Assembly: GCA_946902985.2 (NCBI GenBank) | Contig: OX336389.2 | Span: 149,967,099 to 150,031,098 of the forward strand | Source: Meconema thalassinum | Lineage: Eukaryota; Arthropoda; Insecta; Orthoptera; Tettigoniidae | Length of the DNA: 64,000 nucleotides | Reading direction: 5' to 3' | Shown: piece by piece, positions 1 to 10,159 of the stretch | Layout of the letters: the number at the start of each line of letters is the position of its first letter | Numbering within the stretch: position 1 is the first letter of the stretch | Notes under the pieces: model-generated | The model's input: the letters and a program-made list of their open reading frames with translations, nothing else | What the model was told of the DNA's origin: nothing | Database searches by the model: none | Position numbers and translations under genes: made by a program

Positions 1-269
1 GTTCCGTGGCTGGGGTTTGGCAGCAGTCTTTCTTAGATGACAGCGTTCTGTCAAGAGACACACTCAGTGTTAACAGTACATACTACTATAGCTCGGTGGA
101 TCATTGGTAGTTTGATTCCCGGCGATCTCATAAACGATCTCTCGTATCACATTAGATGATTACAAGACAAAAACCACAGACTACCCAATTCAGTGCTGGT
201 TTCGCTTTGTTGAATTTGGAGAGTAGATCGCCTAGTAATAACAATAATAATAATTCCCAGATACCATGA

Positions 270-591
270 CAAAGGGAGGATAAATCTTTACGCGATGTAC
301 TCAGAATGAACTCTAATAGCTTAAACAAACAAATCGTTGATTTCTTCCGTAACCGCGAAACAAAATCCACATAGTTTAAAATAACTGAAAAAGACCTAGT
401 AGAATTTAAAAAAATACAGAAAATGCACTGCTCAATTGACAAGCAAAACTAATTACTAAAAACGTAAGTAGATGGTTCCAAGACAAATCTACATTAAATC
501 CAAACCCATCATCTCAGAAAAAGAGAGGAAAAGATCAGAAAGAATGAGGAGATTACGGGCACAAAGGAAAGAACAACACTCTGAGAAATGA
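270..591 (+). pseudogene. Decayed coding remnant at the left edge, probably the 3' part of a retroelement ORF
   Basis: Reading the plus strand gives a protein-like stretch that moves through three frames. It begins near 270 with a lysine/arginine-rich segment (SLRDVLRMNSNSLNK), meets in-frame stops, and resumes near 450 with NVSRWFQDKSTLNPNP. It ends in a very basic tail (KRSERMRRLRAQRKEQ) before a stop at 589-591. About 35 bases later there is an AAT/TAA-type trinucleotide run, as often seen at the 3' end of a non-LTR element. I do not recognise the family. The alternative is chance coding-like sequence, but the continuity of basic, charged peptides across frames argues for a mutated ORF. 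Confidence 0.3.
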
Positions 592-625
592 TTGATTCAT
601 CGTACCCCAAAGAGGGTGAAAGGAA

Positions 626-649
626 ATAATATTATTAATAATAATAATA
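626..649. repeat. AAT/TAA trinucleotide run
   Basis: A simple run of ATT/AAT triplets lies between the plus-strand coding remnant on its left and the 3' end of a minus-strand LINE on its right. Trinucleotide tails of this kind are common at LINE 3' ends, so it could be the tail of either neighbour. A second, shorter TAA run lies at about 234-256. Confidence 0.6.
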
Positions 650-709
650 GCCAGGTAACCATATTACAAGTTACAGATATGTGCACGTACTAGATACTAT
701 GATTCAATT

Positions 710-2864
710 CTAGTCCTTACTATAAGCCGCTATTGACAAAGTTCTGTTAGGGCATGTCGTGATATGGTACCTTCCACATTCGTTCCTACATACCTCCCAT
801 ATACATCTCTCATCCGGGTCATGGAATGTCTTTCGTGAGCAGACCTTATGGTGCAACCCATGAACTACGAGTCTCGTCACGACGTGTCTCATTTCGGAAA
901 GGGGTTGCATTCATCTTTTGTCCACCAGGGCATCAGTCACGTAGAATTCCTTCGGAATATCAAGCCTTTGGCTCTGCACACCCTGGGGTAATTTTCTGTA
1001 GCTTTCTGTGGATGGCAGCAGTGGAAGAGACCGAAGGTCCTCTATTAGGAACGTTTCTCTCACCAGTTCATATACCAGCCGAGAATTGGCTGTCATGGAC
1101 ACCCCGAGGGCTCTTTTGAGGAACCTGGATTGCACCATTTCGAGTTCCGCCAGTTGTTTGTAGTTGAGAAACTCCCATGTTAGCTACAGACCGTATTTTA
1201 GTACGGGTATGACCTTGGCTCGGAAGAGCATCATTGCTGTTTCCAGCGATATTTGGGTAAAATGGCTTATGTCGTTTATGGCCTTCACTGCTGTGGCCGC
1301 TTTCGCTCTTGTATGCATTCTGAAGCTTCGGCCTGTAACCTGGGGCGTGAGGCCGAGTTATTTGAAATTGTTTACTATCTTCAGTTCCTTGCCGTTGCAT
1401 AGCACTTGGTCTGATTCCGCTGGCCTGCCACCGTTCCGGAAGACGACCATCTCAGTCTTGTCCTCGTTGATTGTTAATTCGTTTTCCTGGGCCCAATCGC
1501 TTAGTATGTTGATTACATCTTGCAAATCCTTTATCTGCTCCGAGGCGATTGCCATGTCGTCTGCGTATAATACAGTTTGGACTCGGTCTAGTCATTTATT
1601 TTGTCCCCTGCATCGTGTGAGAGCGCATTGAATAGAATGGGACTGAGGGGATCCCCTTGAAGTACTCCATTCGTTTGTATCATCCATTTTGTTTGTCCTA
1701 CTCCGTCCTGCAGGTGTATATAGTTTTCTGCCATCATGTTCGATATAAGGGTCGTCAGCCTTGATCTACCTATGAGTGTTTCCAATTTATGTATCATCAG
1801 CTTTCTGTTTACCAGGTGAAAAGCCTTCGTAAAGTCAACAAAGACTACATAGAGTTTGCTCTTGGGTTTCTCTAGTGTTGTTGTTACGTGCCGTTACAGG
1901 TTTCCTGCAGCCATAGTTGTTGATCTATACTTCCTGAATCTGGTAGTATTGGGTCTATTTTTTCGTCTATTCTCGCTGTCAATATTCCTGTTAGTAGCTT
2001 TAGGGCTGCGGATTCCACTGCTATTCCCCGGTATGAATTTGGGTCGTCAGTACTCCCTTTTCCTTTGTATAGTAGCTTGATGGTTGACTTCTTCCATTCG
2101 TTTGGTATTTGCCCGAGTTCTACGCATTTGTTCAGTAAAACGGTCCATATCGGTGCCAATGCCTCAGTAGTTTGTTTAAGATGCTCATTCCTTAGTCCAT
2201 CTGGAGGATCTATTATTTCTTTTCTTCTGCATGGCCATGGTGATCTCTCCTTCTATGATGCGTTCTGACACATCGCGGTCTTCTGATGGCCTGGTTTCGG
2301 GTCTAGACTCCTTTGCACAGGTGGCGTTCTTGATATGCTCCTCCCATGTTTCCAATGATATGTTTGGTTGGAAGCTTTGGATCTTTGGCCTTAGGGCACG
2401 GTATGGGTCTGTTTCTGCTTCTGCAATGACCGCTCTTTGCGTCTCATCTATGAAGTCCTTTTTTATTTATTAGTTCTTTATAGGTTTTCCTGTGTTGTCG
2501 GTATTCTTCCAGTGTTGTGTTGTCTTTTGTGACTCTTATGCTGTGGAGTTTGCTTAGGGTTTCCTTCCTTTGAATAAAACACGATTCATCGAACCAAGGT
2601 TTAGCCTTTCTCCCGTGTGAAGGCGTGGTTGCTGCGCTGGTGATGCAGTCTTGTATCCAAGCTGCCGCAACGTCGATTCCTCCCTCTTGAATACTTTCCA
2701 TCACCTTTGTCTATGTCTTCCAACTTTTCTCTAATTCTATCTCCGTTTAGAGTTTTGCTCACTCTGGTCGGTCCTTCTATAGTTTCCCCGACATCTGTAT
2801 TCTCACGGAGACTATGATTAAAGAAGAATAGAGATTCGACGTCCCTAATTTCTACAATGTTCAT
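710..2864 (-). pseudogene. LINE 1 ORF2: reverse transcriptase and C-terminal domain, frameshifted
   Basis: This is a relic of a LINE reverse transcriptase. On the minus strand the fingers region carries IKLLYKGKGSTDDPNSYRGI (around 2050), followed by GVLQGDPLSPILFNALSHDA (around 1650). The catalytic LYADDMAIASEQ block (around 1570) and the thumb segment LTINEDKTEMVVF (around 1430) come next. The C-terminal part includes SRLVYELVRETFLIEDLRSL and ends with a Cys/His motif (CRNECGRYHITTC) near 780. At least four frame changes and an in-frame stop at 911-913 break the frame. The segment 2864-2700 (SLFFFNHSLRENTDVG and after) is the end of the endonuclease and the linker to the RT. Confidence 0.8.
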
Positions 2865-2876
2865 GCATATTCGAGA

Positions 2877-3190
2877 CAGTTTAAGGAGAGGGGAAGACCA
2901 TCAGGCGACGTTGCCTTCATAGTTAAGCCTAAAATGGCCCCGATCAAGTTTCTATGGAAAGAAGAGGACATACTAGTCGTGGATACGAAAATCGGTGTAC
3001 TAGTGGCGGCCTACTTCAATCCCAACCAGACGGCCCTGGACCATCAGACCACCTTGGAGCTGCGCTGAATACATTCCCAGGAAGAAGAAAGGCTGTCCTT
3101 GCCGGAGACTTAAACTGCATAAGGGATCAACAAAACTCAAAAAGTGAAGATGTTTTCAGCTATCTCAGCCCAGATGGCATATACGCTTAA
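2877..3190 (+). pseudogene. Internal segment of the LINE 1 endonuclease, inverted relative to its element
   Basis: The plus strand encodes a piece of an apurinic-like (EEP) endonuclease: GRPSGDVAFIVKPKMAPIKF, then DILVVDTKIGVLVAAYFNPN, and VLAGDLNC, which matches the GDxN metal-site motif. The frame changes once near 3070. Both neighbours of the same element (endonuclease start and ORF1 on the right, linker and RT on the left) are on the minus strand, so this block of about 315 bp has been flipped in place. Part of the endonuclease between its start and this block is missing. Confidence 0.75.
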
Positions 3191-3191
3191 G

Positions 3192-3257
3192 ATTTCTCGT
3201 GATAGGAGGTTCATTGCACCTCGCAGCCCGTCCACATTCCACGTTAGTATCCTCGTC
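3192..3257 (-). pseudogene. Start of the LINE 1 ORF2 endonuclease
   Basis: The minus strand reads LTWNVDGLRGAMNLLSREIL. This matches the usual N-terminus of LINE EEP endonucleases, where the WN-x-x-GL segment contributes an active-site asparagine. It follows directly after the ORF1 stop and is cut off by the inverted segment. Confidence 0.65.
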
Positions 3258-4340
3258 CTACTGGTGCGAGCCTATGTACTTCCATGGTGTCCGAAAGGGC
3301 CAGCAGTAGACGTCCATAGGCCAGAAGTGACAGTTGTAGACCAAACCTCTTTTATTCATGGGCATGCCGACTTTAAAAGCTCTGCTGCCAATTTTCTGGT
3401 TCACTGCGTTACAGTGGATCACTCCTTCTACTCCATTTTCCTTTAGATACGCAGTTACGTTCTTTGGGGAAGTGTCTTGGCTTAGTTTTGCGACATAAAG
3501 CCACGTACTCTTTTCTGCAGTATTCAGTCTTGTAACTCCTTGTCTGGTGCGTTTCACATAGTCCCTTCTGTGTGCGCTTTCATCCTGGGTTGGGGTGCGT
3601 TGATCCCTTTTGCACACGACGCCTATGCACTACTTCTGTCCATTTGGTTTGATTTGCGTCAGATATCTCTTCTTTTTCCCTCCTCTCTTCGTTTTGGACC
3701 TCGTCTTGTAGGCTGCTATCGGTGATTCCACCGTTCTTTCCTATATTTAGCGTATCACCTGGTGCGTTCTCTCCTGTGACCAGAGTTGCTGTGTGATCCT
3801 TCAGTCCTGTGTTCGCCGTTGAGCTTCCTTTTATTTCCTGTTCATGGTTATCCTTATGCTCAGTGTTGTTTGGGTTTCTGCCCTCTGCTGCTATCTCCAC
3901 GATTTCTTCACTTTGGATACTGTTGGCTTTGCCAATTTCACCGGTGCTTACGGTTTTTGAGTTCTGATCGCTGTCTGGTTTCCTTAATGCATTGTATACT
4001 GCTTCTTTGATCTGATTTTCCATGTTTTCCTGAAGTCGGGTTTTGATGTATTGTGTTAGGTCCTCGACCTGTTCGGCAAGGGTTGCTGTTACCACCCTAC
4101 AGGATTTATTCATGTCCAGTGCCTCAGGTTTACATATTTCACAGAGCCATATCAGTTTCCTGTTCTTTCTTTCAAGGTCTTTGACTTCCTGACCAATGAG
4201 GCCAGTACAGTTCTCGTGGGTCTTTTATCTGCACCTATCGCATTCGATTGTGCTGTCCTCTTTAGTGCATTGCCTCTGACATCTCGGGCAGTATTACTCT
4301 TTGTTGCTTCTAGGTGCACTCCGGGCAGAAAGCATTTTGG
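3258..4340 (-). pseudogene. LINE 1 ORF1: PHD-type zinc finger, central region and RRM-like C-terminus
   Basis: ORF1 proteins of many insect LINEs bind element RNA and may target it through a PHD finger. The N-terminal region here (4300-4115) reads YCPRCQRQC, then IECDRC, then HENCTGLIGQE and IWLCEICK, which is the Cys4-His-Cys3 pattern of a PHD finger, interrupted by two stops. The middle (4113 to about 3640) is rich in Glu, Lys, Asn and Thr. The C-terminal part carries WLYVAKLSQDTSPKNVTAYL and later MPMNKRGLVYNCHFWP, the RRM-like block found in these ORF1 proteins. A frame change lies near 3600. It is not functional as read. Confidence 0.7.
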
Positions 4341-4899
4341 TCATGATTTCCTGCTTTATCTTGTTAGCTGAGGAACCGCTTCCTCCCTTATCAGGACAGC
4401 CCTCGTTGGAAATCTTCTTCACGCCCCGCTTACACTGAGGCTTCCTTGTTCCTAAGTGCAACGATCAGCGCTAAACTCCTTCGCACACTGCCTGCAGGGC
4501 AGCTTTCGCGATCCTGTGTGTAGCGCTCAGCGCTAAACTCTTTGCACGTTAACTACAGGGGTGCTTTCGCATTCCCGAGTGGAGCGAGTAGAGCGTCTTT
4601 CTTTGAGCGTATGGCATGTAATAAGTCGGGTCCAACCTCAGTTTCCTGACGAGCCGTGGCCATGTTTGGAAGACTTATATTATGACGTTAATCGCTGTGT
4701 TATGGCGTTGCTATCATTTGCACAGCTTGCTTAGTTCAACTCGTTTCACTGAGGATGCTTAATAATTATCTCTACATATTATTCCCTATTTTGAGGGATC
4801 GGAGACGAGGTGAGGAGAAATATTTCAAGGGGACTGACGGTGGCCTTGCACGTTAACGCGCGTATCCGTTCAGGTCAATAATGACAGTAATATTCCTTA
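4341..4899 (-). other. LINE 1 leader and left flank of the Helitron, no gene seen
   Basis: No coding region is visible. Two imperfect copies of a unit of about 60 bp sit side by side (about 4459-4527 and 4528-4588). They share CAGCGCTAAACTC and GCTTTCGC and look like repeats in a LINE 5' leader. The rest, up to the Helitron start at about 4900, shows nothing further. Confidence 0.4.
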
Positions 4900-4962
4900 T
4901 CTATATGTATAAAGCTCAATGTTTGTCTGTCTGTCTGTTTGTCTATTATGTATACAAATCCA

Positions 4963-6230
4963 CACCGTTTCACCGATCTGAACCAAAATTTGTATACTTA
5001 CCCTTCGGAACCCTGCGGGTAACCCTGTCCACTTGAAATTTCCGACAGACCACCCCATTCCCTGCATTTAGGCCCTTTGGCCCAAATCTACACCGTTTCA
5101 CCGATCTCAACCAAAATGTGTATACTTACCCTATGTAACCCTGTGAATAACACTGTCCACTTAAAATTTCGGACAGACCACCCTATTTCCTGCATTTAGG
5201 CCCTTTGGCAAACATCTACACCGTTTCACCGATCCGAACCAAAATTTGTATACTTACCCTTTGTAACCCTGCGGTTAACCCTGTCCACTTGAAATTTCGG
5301 ACAGACCACCCCATTCCCTGCATTTAGGCCCTTTGGCCCAAATCTACACCGTTTCACCGATCAGAATCAAAATGTGTATACTTACCCTTTGGTACCCTGC
5401 GAGTAACACTGTCTGCTTGAAATTTCGGACAGACCACTCCATTCCCTGCATTTAGGCCCTTTGGCACAAATCTACACCGTTTCATCGATCAGAACCAACA
5501 TTTGTATACTTACCCTTTGGTACCCTGCGAGTAACACTGTTTGCTTGAAATTGCGGACAGACCACTCCATTTCCTGCATTTAGGCCCCGTGGCTCAAATC
5601 TACACCGTTTCACCGATCTGAACCAAAATGTGTATACTTTCCCTTTGTAACCATGTGAATATCACTGTCCACCTAAAATTTCGGGCAGACCACCCCATTT
5701 CCTGCATTTAGGCCCTTTGCCGAAAATCTATATCGTTTCACCGACCTGGAAAAAAATTTGTATACTTACCCTTTCGAACCCTGCGGGTAACCCTGTACAC
5801 TTGAAATTGCGGACAGATCACTCCATTCCCTGCATTTAGGCCCTTTGCCACAAATCTACACCGTTTCACCGATCAGAACCAAAATTTGTATACTTACCCT
5901 TTGGTACCCTGCGAGTAACACTGCCTGCTTGAAATTGCGGACAGACCACTCCATTCCCTGCATTTAGGCCCCTTGGCCCAAATCTACACCGTTTCACAGA
6001 TCTCAACCAAACTTTGTTATTTACCGTCTGGAACCCTGCGAGTAACACTGCCTGCTTGAAATTTCGGACAGACCACTCCATTCCCTGCATTTAGGCCCTT
6101 TGGCACAAATCTACACCGTTTCATCGATCAGAACCAACATTTGTATACTTACCCTTTGGTACCCTGCGAGTAACACTGTTTGCTTGAAATTGCGGGCAGA
6201 CCACTCCATTCCCGGAAAGAGGACAGGATC
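4963..6230 (+). repeat. Tandem array of ten 128-bp units within the Helitron
   Basis: The marker CACCGTTTCA recurs at 4963, 5091, 5219, 5347, 5475, 5603, 5731 (as TATCGTTTCA), 5859, 5987 and 6114. The spacing is 128 bp except for the last interval (127, one deletion). Each unit also contains TGTATACTTACCCTTTG, GAAATTTCGGACAGACCAC and CCCTGCATTTAGGCCC. Units differ from each other by several substitutions, so the array is not new. The final unit is cut after CCATTCCC (about 6213) by unrelated sequence. Short minus-strand open frames across the units are periodic artefacts and not genes. Confidence 0.95.
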
Positions 6231-7115
6231 CGTCCCAAAGACAATGGAAAAAAGGGGTAAAACCGGACCCGCTCAGGAAACCCTCAGGGTTGCCAGCTTC
6301 CGAACTCACCAGCCATGAGCCCTTGAGGATGTAGCACTATCCAGGGTGCACCAGAAGTGGTGGGGCTACACTCACCCTGCCTCCTTGAGGGTCTTGAGCA
6401 GAAGGCATGAGATATTAAGAAAAGAAAAAGAAGGCTGACACCTCGAAGAATGAGGCTATCAGGAATGATTAGACAAGGGCCAATTAAGGCGGGATAGTGA
6501 AAGAGTCGCTAGGCCTCGGATACCCTGATACCATCGGGGTCGGAAGAGAACGAGAGTTAGACCAAGGGAGGCTGACGGGAAAGAGAACTGAAAGGAGCCC
6601 GGCACCAGTAAGTAGAAGCAATGCCGGACTCAGCTGGGGTCCCGTGGTCGCAAACCCACGTCCCACAAGTTGTGAGACCCTGGTGCGTGGAGGGGGGAGG
6701 AGGGGGCAGGTGTGAGAATAGCTTGCTGATTCATCGCGAGGTGACATGAGAGAAATGTCCAGACCCCGCCGTGTTACCTGGTATTGTTGACTATGCTGAT
6801 GTTCATACAGGGTCTTTGCTCAAACCACTGTAGTGTTACGAAAGAATGAGTGATTCACCGGTCAATGTGAATAGGACCGGGAACCCCCCCCCCCGAACGT
6901 CTGTCATCATATATCGTCATCATCTGCGATATTCTCAGGTTCGTGCAGCTTGGACCCGAGCACTACTCGATAAGCTCTTTCACTACACGCATCGAGTATA
7001 GGCCTAAGCCAGAAAATAACGTTCAGACTTTGGAAGACATCGAAGGTAGAAATCTGAATTACCTATATCAGATTTAAAATTACACCATGTTCGTTTAGTA
7101 GTCATTTTTCATTAC
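6214..7115. other. GC-richer insert between the two arrays, probably a dispersed repeat fragment
   Basis: This block abruptly replaces the last 128-bp unit and differs in composition (GGGGTCGGAAGAGAACGAGAG, GGAGGCTGACGGG, a C11 run near 6885). It has no convincing ORF. From memory it resembles a dispersed repeat seen in several insect genomes, but I cannot confirm this. It could be sequence captured by the Helitron or a later insertion. From 6900 to 7115 the sequence is AT-rich and leads into the next array. Confidence 0.35.
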
Positions 7116-7119
7116 CTTA

Positions 7120-8530
7120 TTATTATCATAAGGGCAAATGACTTAGATGTTACGCCCATTATACCACTAATCACCACTCTCAATAAGTCTTCATCACCTG
7201 TGAATTTTGAAATATTTCTTTCTATCACGGTAGTTTGTAAGGTTGTCGTGTCAATTCAACCGTAGTTTTCATTACCATCCTCATCAAAAGGGAAAATGAC
7301 CTAGATGTTACGTCCATTATACTACTAAGTAACACCACAGTCTTCATCGCCTGTGATTTTTTAAATGTGTATTTCCATTAGTTTGTAAGTTTGATATACC
7401 CGTTCAGTAGTAGTCGTCTTCATTATCATCCTCATCAAAGGGGCAAATGACCTAGATGTTACGTCCATTATACTACTAAGCAACACCAGAGTCTACCTAG
7501 CCTGTGATTTTAAAAATATGTATTTCCATTAGTTTGTAAGTTTGATATACCCGTTCAGTAGTAGTCGTCTTAATTATCATCCTCATCAAATGGGCAAATG
7601 ACCTAGATGTTACGTCCATTATACTACTAAGCAACACCACAGTCTTCATCGCCTGTGATTTATAAAATGTGTATTTCCATTAGTTTGTAAGTTTGATATA
7701 CCCGTTCAATAGTAGTAGTCTTCATTGTCATCCTCATCAAAAGGGCAAATGACCTAGATGTTACGCCCATTATACTACTAGGCAACACCCTAGTCTTCCT
7801 CGCCGGTGATTTAAAAATATGTATTTCTATTAGAGTGTAAGTTTATTATACACGTTCAGTAGTAGTCGTCTTCAGTATCATCTTCATCAAAAGGGCAAAT
7901 GACCTAGATGTTACATCCATTATACTACTAAGCAACACCACAGTCTTCATGGCCTGTGATTTTTAAAATGTGTATTTCCATTAGTTTGTAAGTTTGATAT
8001 ACCCGTTCAGTAGTAGTCGTCTTCGATATCATCCTCATCAAAAGGGCAAATGACCTAGATGTTACGTCCATTATACTACTAAGCAACACCACAGTCTACC
8101 TAGCCTGTGATTTTTAAAATATGTATTTCCATTAGTTTGTAAGTTTGATATACCCGTTCAGTAGTAGTCGTCTTCAGTATCATCCTCATCAAAAGGGCAA
8201 ATGACCTAGATGTTATGTCCATTATACTACTAAGCAACACCACAGTCTTCATCGCCTGTGATTTTTAAAAGCTGTTTTTCCATTAGTTTAAAAGTTTGAT
8301 GTACCAGTTCAGTAGTCGTCCTCATTATAATTCTTATCAAAAGGGCAAATGACCTAGATGTTACGTCCATTATACTACTAGGCAACACCACAGTCTTCCT
8401 CGCCGGTGATTTAAAAATATGTATTTCTATTAGAGTGTAATTTTGATGTACCCGTTCAGTAGTAGTCGTCTTCATTATCATCTTCATCATTAGGGCAAGT
8501 TACCCACATGTTACGCCCATGACTATAGTA
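7120..8530 (+). repeat. Second tandem array: about ten 151-bp units
   Basis: The marker ATGACCTAGATGTTAC recurs at 7138 (variant), 7296, 7447, 7598, 7749, 7899, 8050, 8201, 8349 and 8499 (variant). Intervals are 158, then 148-151. Each unit contains CCATTATACTACTAAGCAAC, a CAGTCTTC...GCCTGTGATTT block and CCGTTCAGTAGTAGTCGTC. Outer units are more diverged than inner ones. Degenerate relatives continue to about 8650 and reappear at about 9780-9910 on the far side of the ORF. Confidence 0.95.
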
Positions 8531-8777
8531 ATAATCACCAAAACATAGTCTTGAACGAACTATGATTCTTAAAAATGACTTTGTCTATTAATTTCTAAGT
8601 TTCATGTGTTCAATGCAATAGTAGTCATTAGGGGCCAATGCTCCGTTCATACTACTTTTAAATAATACGACATAAAATCTTTCTTGACGGCGATTTACAG
8701 GTACATGGTACGCCCTTTGGTATAGTAACAATCACCAACGGCTTTCCAATGCGAATTTTTCTTTTAACTATTTCAAA

Positions 8778-9677
8778 ATGTCTCCCAAAAAGCGACAATC
8801 TATTGGGAAAATCAGCCAACAAACCAAGAAAGTTAGATTATTAAGGGCTGCTGAAACACCTGAGCAGCGTCAATATCGGCTTGAACAGGACGAAAAAAGG
8901 CACGCTGAGCTCAGGGCTGCTGAAACTCCTCAGCAGCGTCAAGATCGGCTTGAAGATCAGCAAATAAGGCAGTCTCAGACTAGGGCTGCTGAACCATCTG
9001 AGCAGCGTCAATATCGGCGTGATCAGGATGAAAGAAGGCATGCTGAGTTCAGGGCTGCTGAAACTCCTCATCAGCGTCAAGACCGGCTTGAACAAGACGA
9101 AAGAAGGCACGCTGAGCTCAGGGCTGCTGAAACACCTCAGCAGCGTCAAGACTGACTTGAACAGGACGAAAGAAGGCACGCTGAGCTCAGGACTGCTGAA
9201 ACTCCTCATCAGCGTCAAGACCGACTTGAACAGGACGAAAGAAGGCACGCTGATCTCAGGGCTGCTGAAACACCTCAGCAGCGTCAAGACCGGCTTGAAA
9301 TCGAACGTACGCGACTTTTTCAATATAGGCAAACATTTAGGCAGTCTGATTTGAAATTAGAGGCATTTCAGTACGATCACACTTACAATTATGGAATACA
9401 CCCCAAAGTAACAATTGGAAAAATGGATGGTGTATGCCATCACTGTCTAGCCAAAAAATTCAGATCGGATTCACCTGGAATAGGTTGCACTAACGGGAAA
9501 ATTAAGCTAGCCACTTTAAATCCTCCTCCAGAACCACTTCTTTCGTACACGTCAGGAACGACTCAAGAATCTAAACACTTCCTGAAAGCGAAATCTGGAA
9601 GCTTCTCTTGGAGGAATTGCTTCAGACATTTATCGTACAGTTTAAACCTTAACACGACGAAACTTTTAACCAGATAG
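8778..9677 (+). pseudogene. N-terminal fragment of a Helitron Rep/helicase protein with seven 23-residue repeats
   Basis: The start ATG (8778) begins MSPKKRQSIGK. Residues about 22-182 are seven copies of a 23-residue charged repeat of the form RAAETPxQRQDRLEQDERRH. After the repeats comes LEAFQYDHTYNYGIHPKVTI, then GKMDGVCHHC and CTNGKIKL, then PPPEPLLSYTSGTTQESKHF. These are the zinc-binding and linker segments that precede the Rep domain in insect Helitron proteins. One in-frame TGA at 9153-9155 stands where sister repeats have CGA or CGG; the frame is otherwise open to 9677. The HUH nuclease and helicase domains are missing, so at most a short N-terminal protein could be made. Confidence 0.8.
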
Positions 9678-10132
9678 CGATCTAAGTGGGAGCTCTTTGG
9701 CAAAAAATAATCAAGTCTTTCCCGAAATGTGAGTCCTAAAAATAACTTTTTCTATTATTTTCTAAGTTTCATATGTCAGTTATGTAGTAATTTTCAATAT
9801 CATCCTGATCAGTAGGGCAAATTACCTAGATGTTACGCCCTCAACGTCATTGGGTTCAAATGACCTAGATTTTAAGTCCATTATATTTCTAATCATCACC
9901 ACATAAAGTCATCTAAGACTGAGATGTCACGAATTCTGGGACCGCTAACGACATATCTCGACTCGGACTGAAGACAAATATCTCGAGAATGATCATTATT
10001 TTACAGAGCCTTCCCATATTGACTTAAGTATAAACATTGTCACTGGGTTTGATAATATAACAAATGAATACATAAATAAATATAATTTTTGACGTTGAGT
10101 GTTAAGGAGACTGAAATATTATCATCATTCCT
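9678..10132. other. Helitron 3' region with degenerate array units
   Basis: No gene. Around 9780-9910 there are weakened copies of the 151-bp array unit (AAATTACCTAGATGTTACGCCC, then a partial second copy). They show the array once extended to both sides of the ORF, or that the ORF-containing segment was inserted into it. Confidence 0.6.
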
Positions 10133-10159
10133 CCGGGCGAAGCCAGGTACTACTGCTAG
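10133..10159 (+). other. Helitron 3' terminal hairpin and CTAG end
   Basis: CCGGGC and GCCAGG pair around a GAA loop with one mismatch, then GTACTACTG and CTAG follow. A palindrome roughly 10 bases before a CTAG(T) end is the rolling-circle termination signal of Helitrons. Confidence 0.85.

Larger units (their letters stand above)
700..4670 (-). mobile_element. Decayed non-LTR retrotransposon (LINE 1), PHD-finger ORF1 type
   Basis: On the minus strand the pieces follow LINE order: a 5' leader (about 4670-4341), a PHD-finger ORF1 (4340-3258), the start of an endonuclease (3257-3192), a reverse transcriptase (2864 to about 1358) and a cysteine-rich C-terminal region (1138-710). The endonuclease middle lies on the opposite strand (2877-3190). 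Many frameshifts and stops make it inactive. No RNase H domain is visible. The clade is uncertain: a Jockey/CR1/R1-type insect LINE. The outer ends are approximate because no target duplication was identified. Confidence 0.75.
4900..10159 (+). mobile_element. Non-autonomous Helitron with two tandem arrays and a truncated Rep/helicase ORF
   Basis: The right end has the Helitron hallmark: a GC-rich hairpin at 10133-10147 followed 8 bases later by CTAG (10156-10159) and a T. The left end has TCTATATGTATAAAG preceded by A (4899|4900), then a GTTTGTCTGTCTG stretch typical of Helitron 5' ends. That gives the expected A|TC...CTAG|T insertion, without a target duplication. Inside are an array of 128-bp units, a GC-richer block, an array of 151-bp units, and a 300-codon ORF matching the N-terminal part of Helitron proteins. 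The Rep and helicase catalytic domains are absent, so it depends on an autonomous partner. The left boundary could be 6 bp earlier (TTCC at 4893-4896). Confidence 0.8.

Noticed and set aside
152..442. 96-codon minus-strand ORF
   Set aside because: Leucine/serine-rich antisense of the plus-strand remnant and a TAA run; no coding character of its own.
5866..6309. Minus-strand ORFs across the 128-bp array
   Set aside because: They arise because the repeated unit happens to be open in one frame; the peptides are periodic.
4963..8530. CRISPR-like array
   Set aside because: Units are contiguous 128- and 151-bp tandem repeats with no spacers, in an arthropod Helitron.
8841..9332. 163-codon minus-strand ORF opposite the Helitron ORF
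   Set aside because: Periodic antisense of the 23-residue repeats; the plus-strand reading matches a known protein type.
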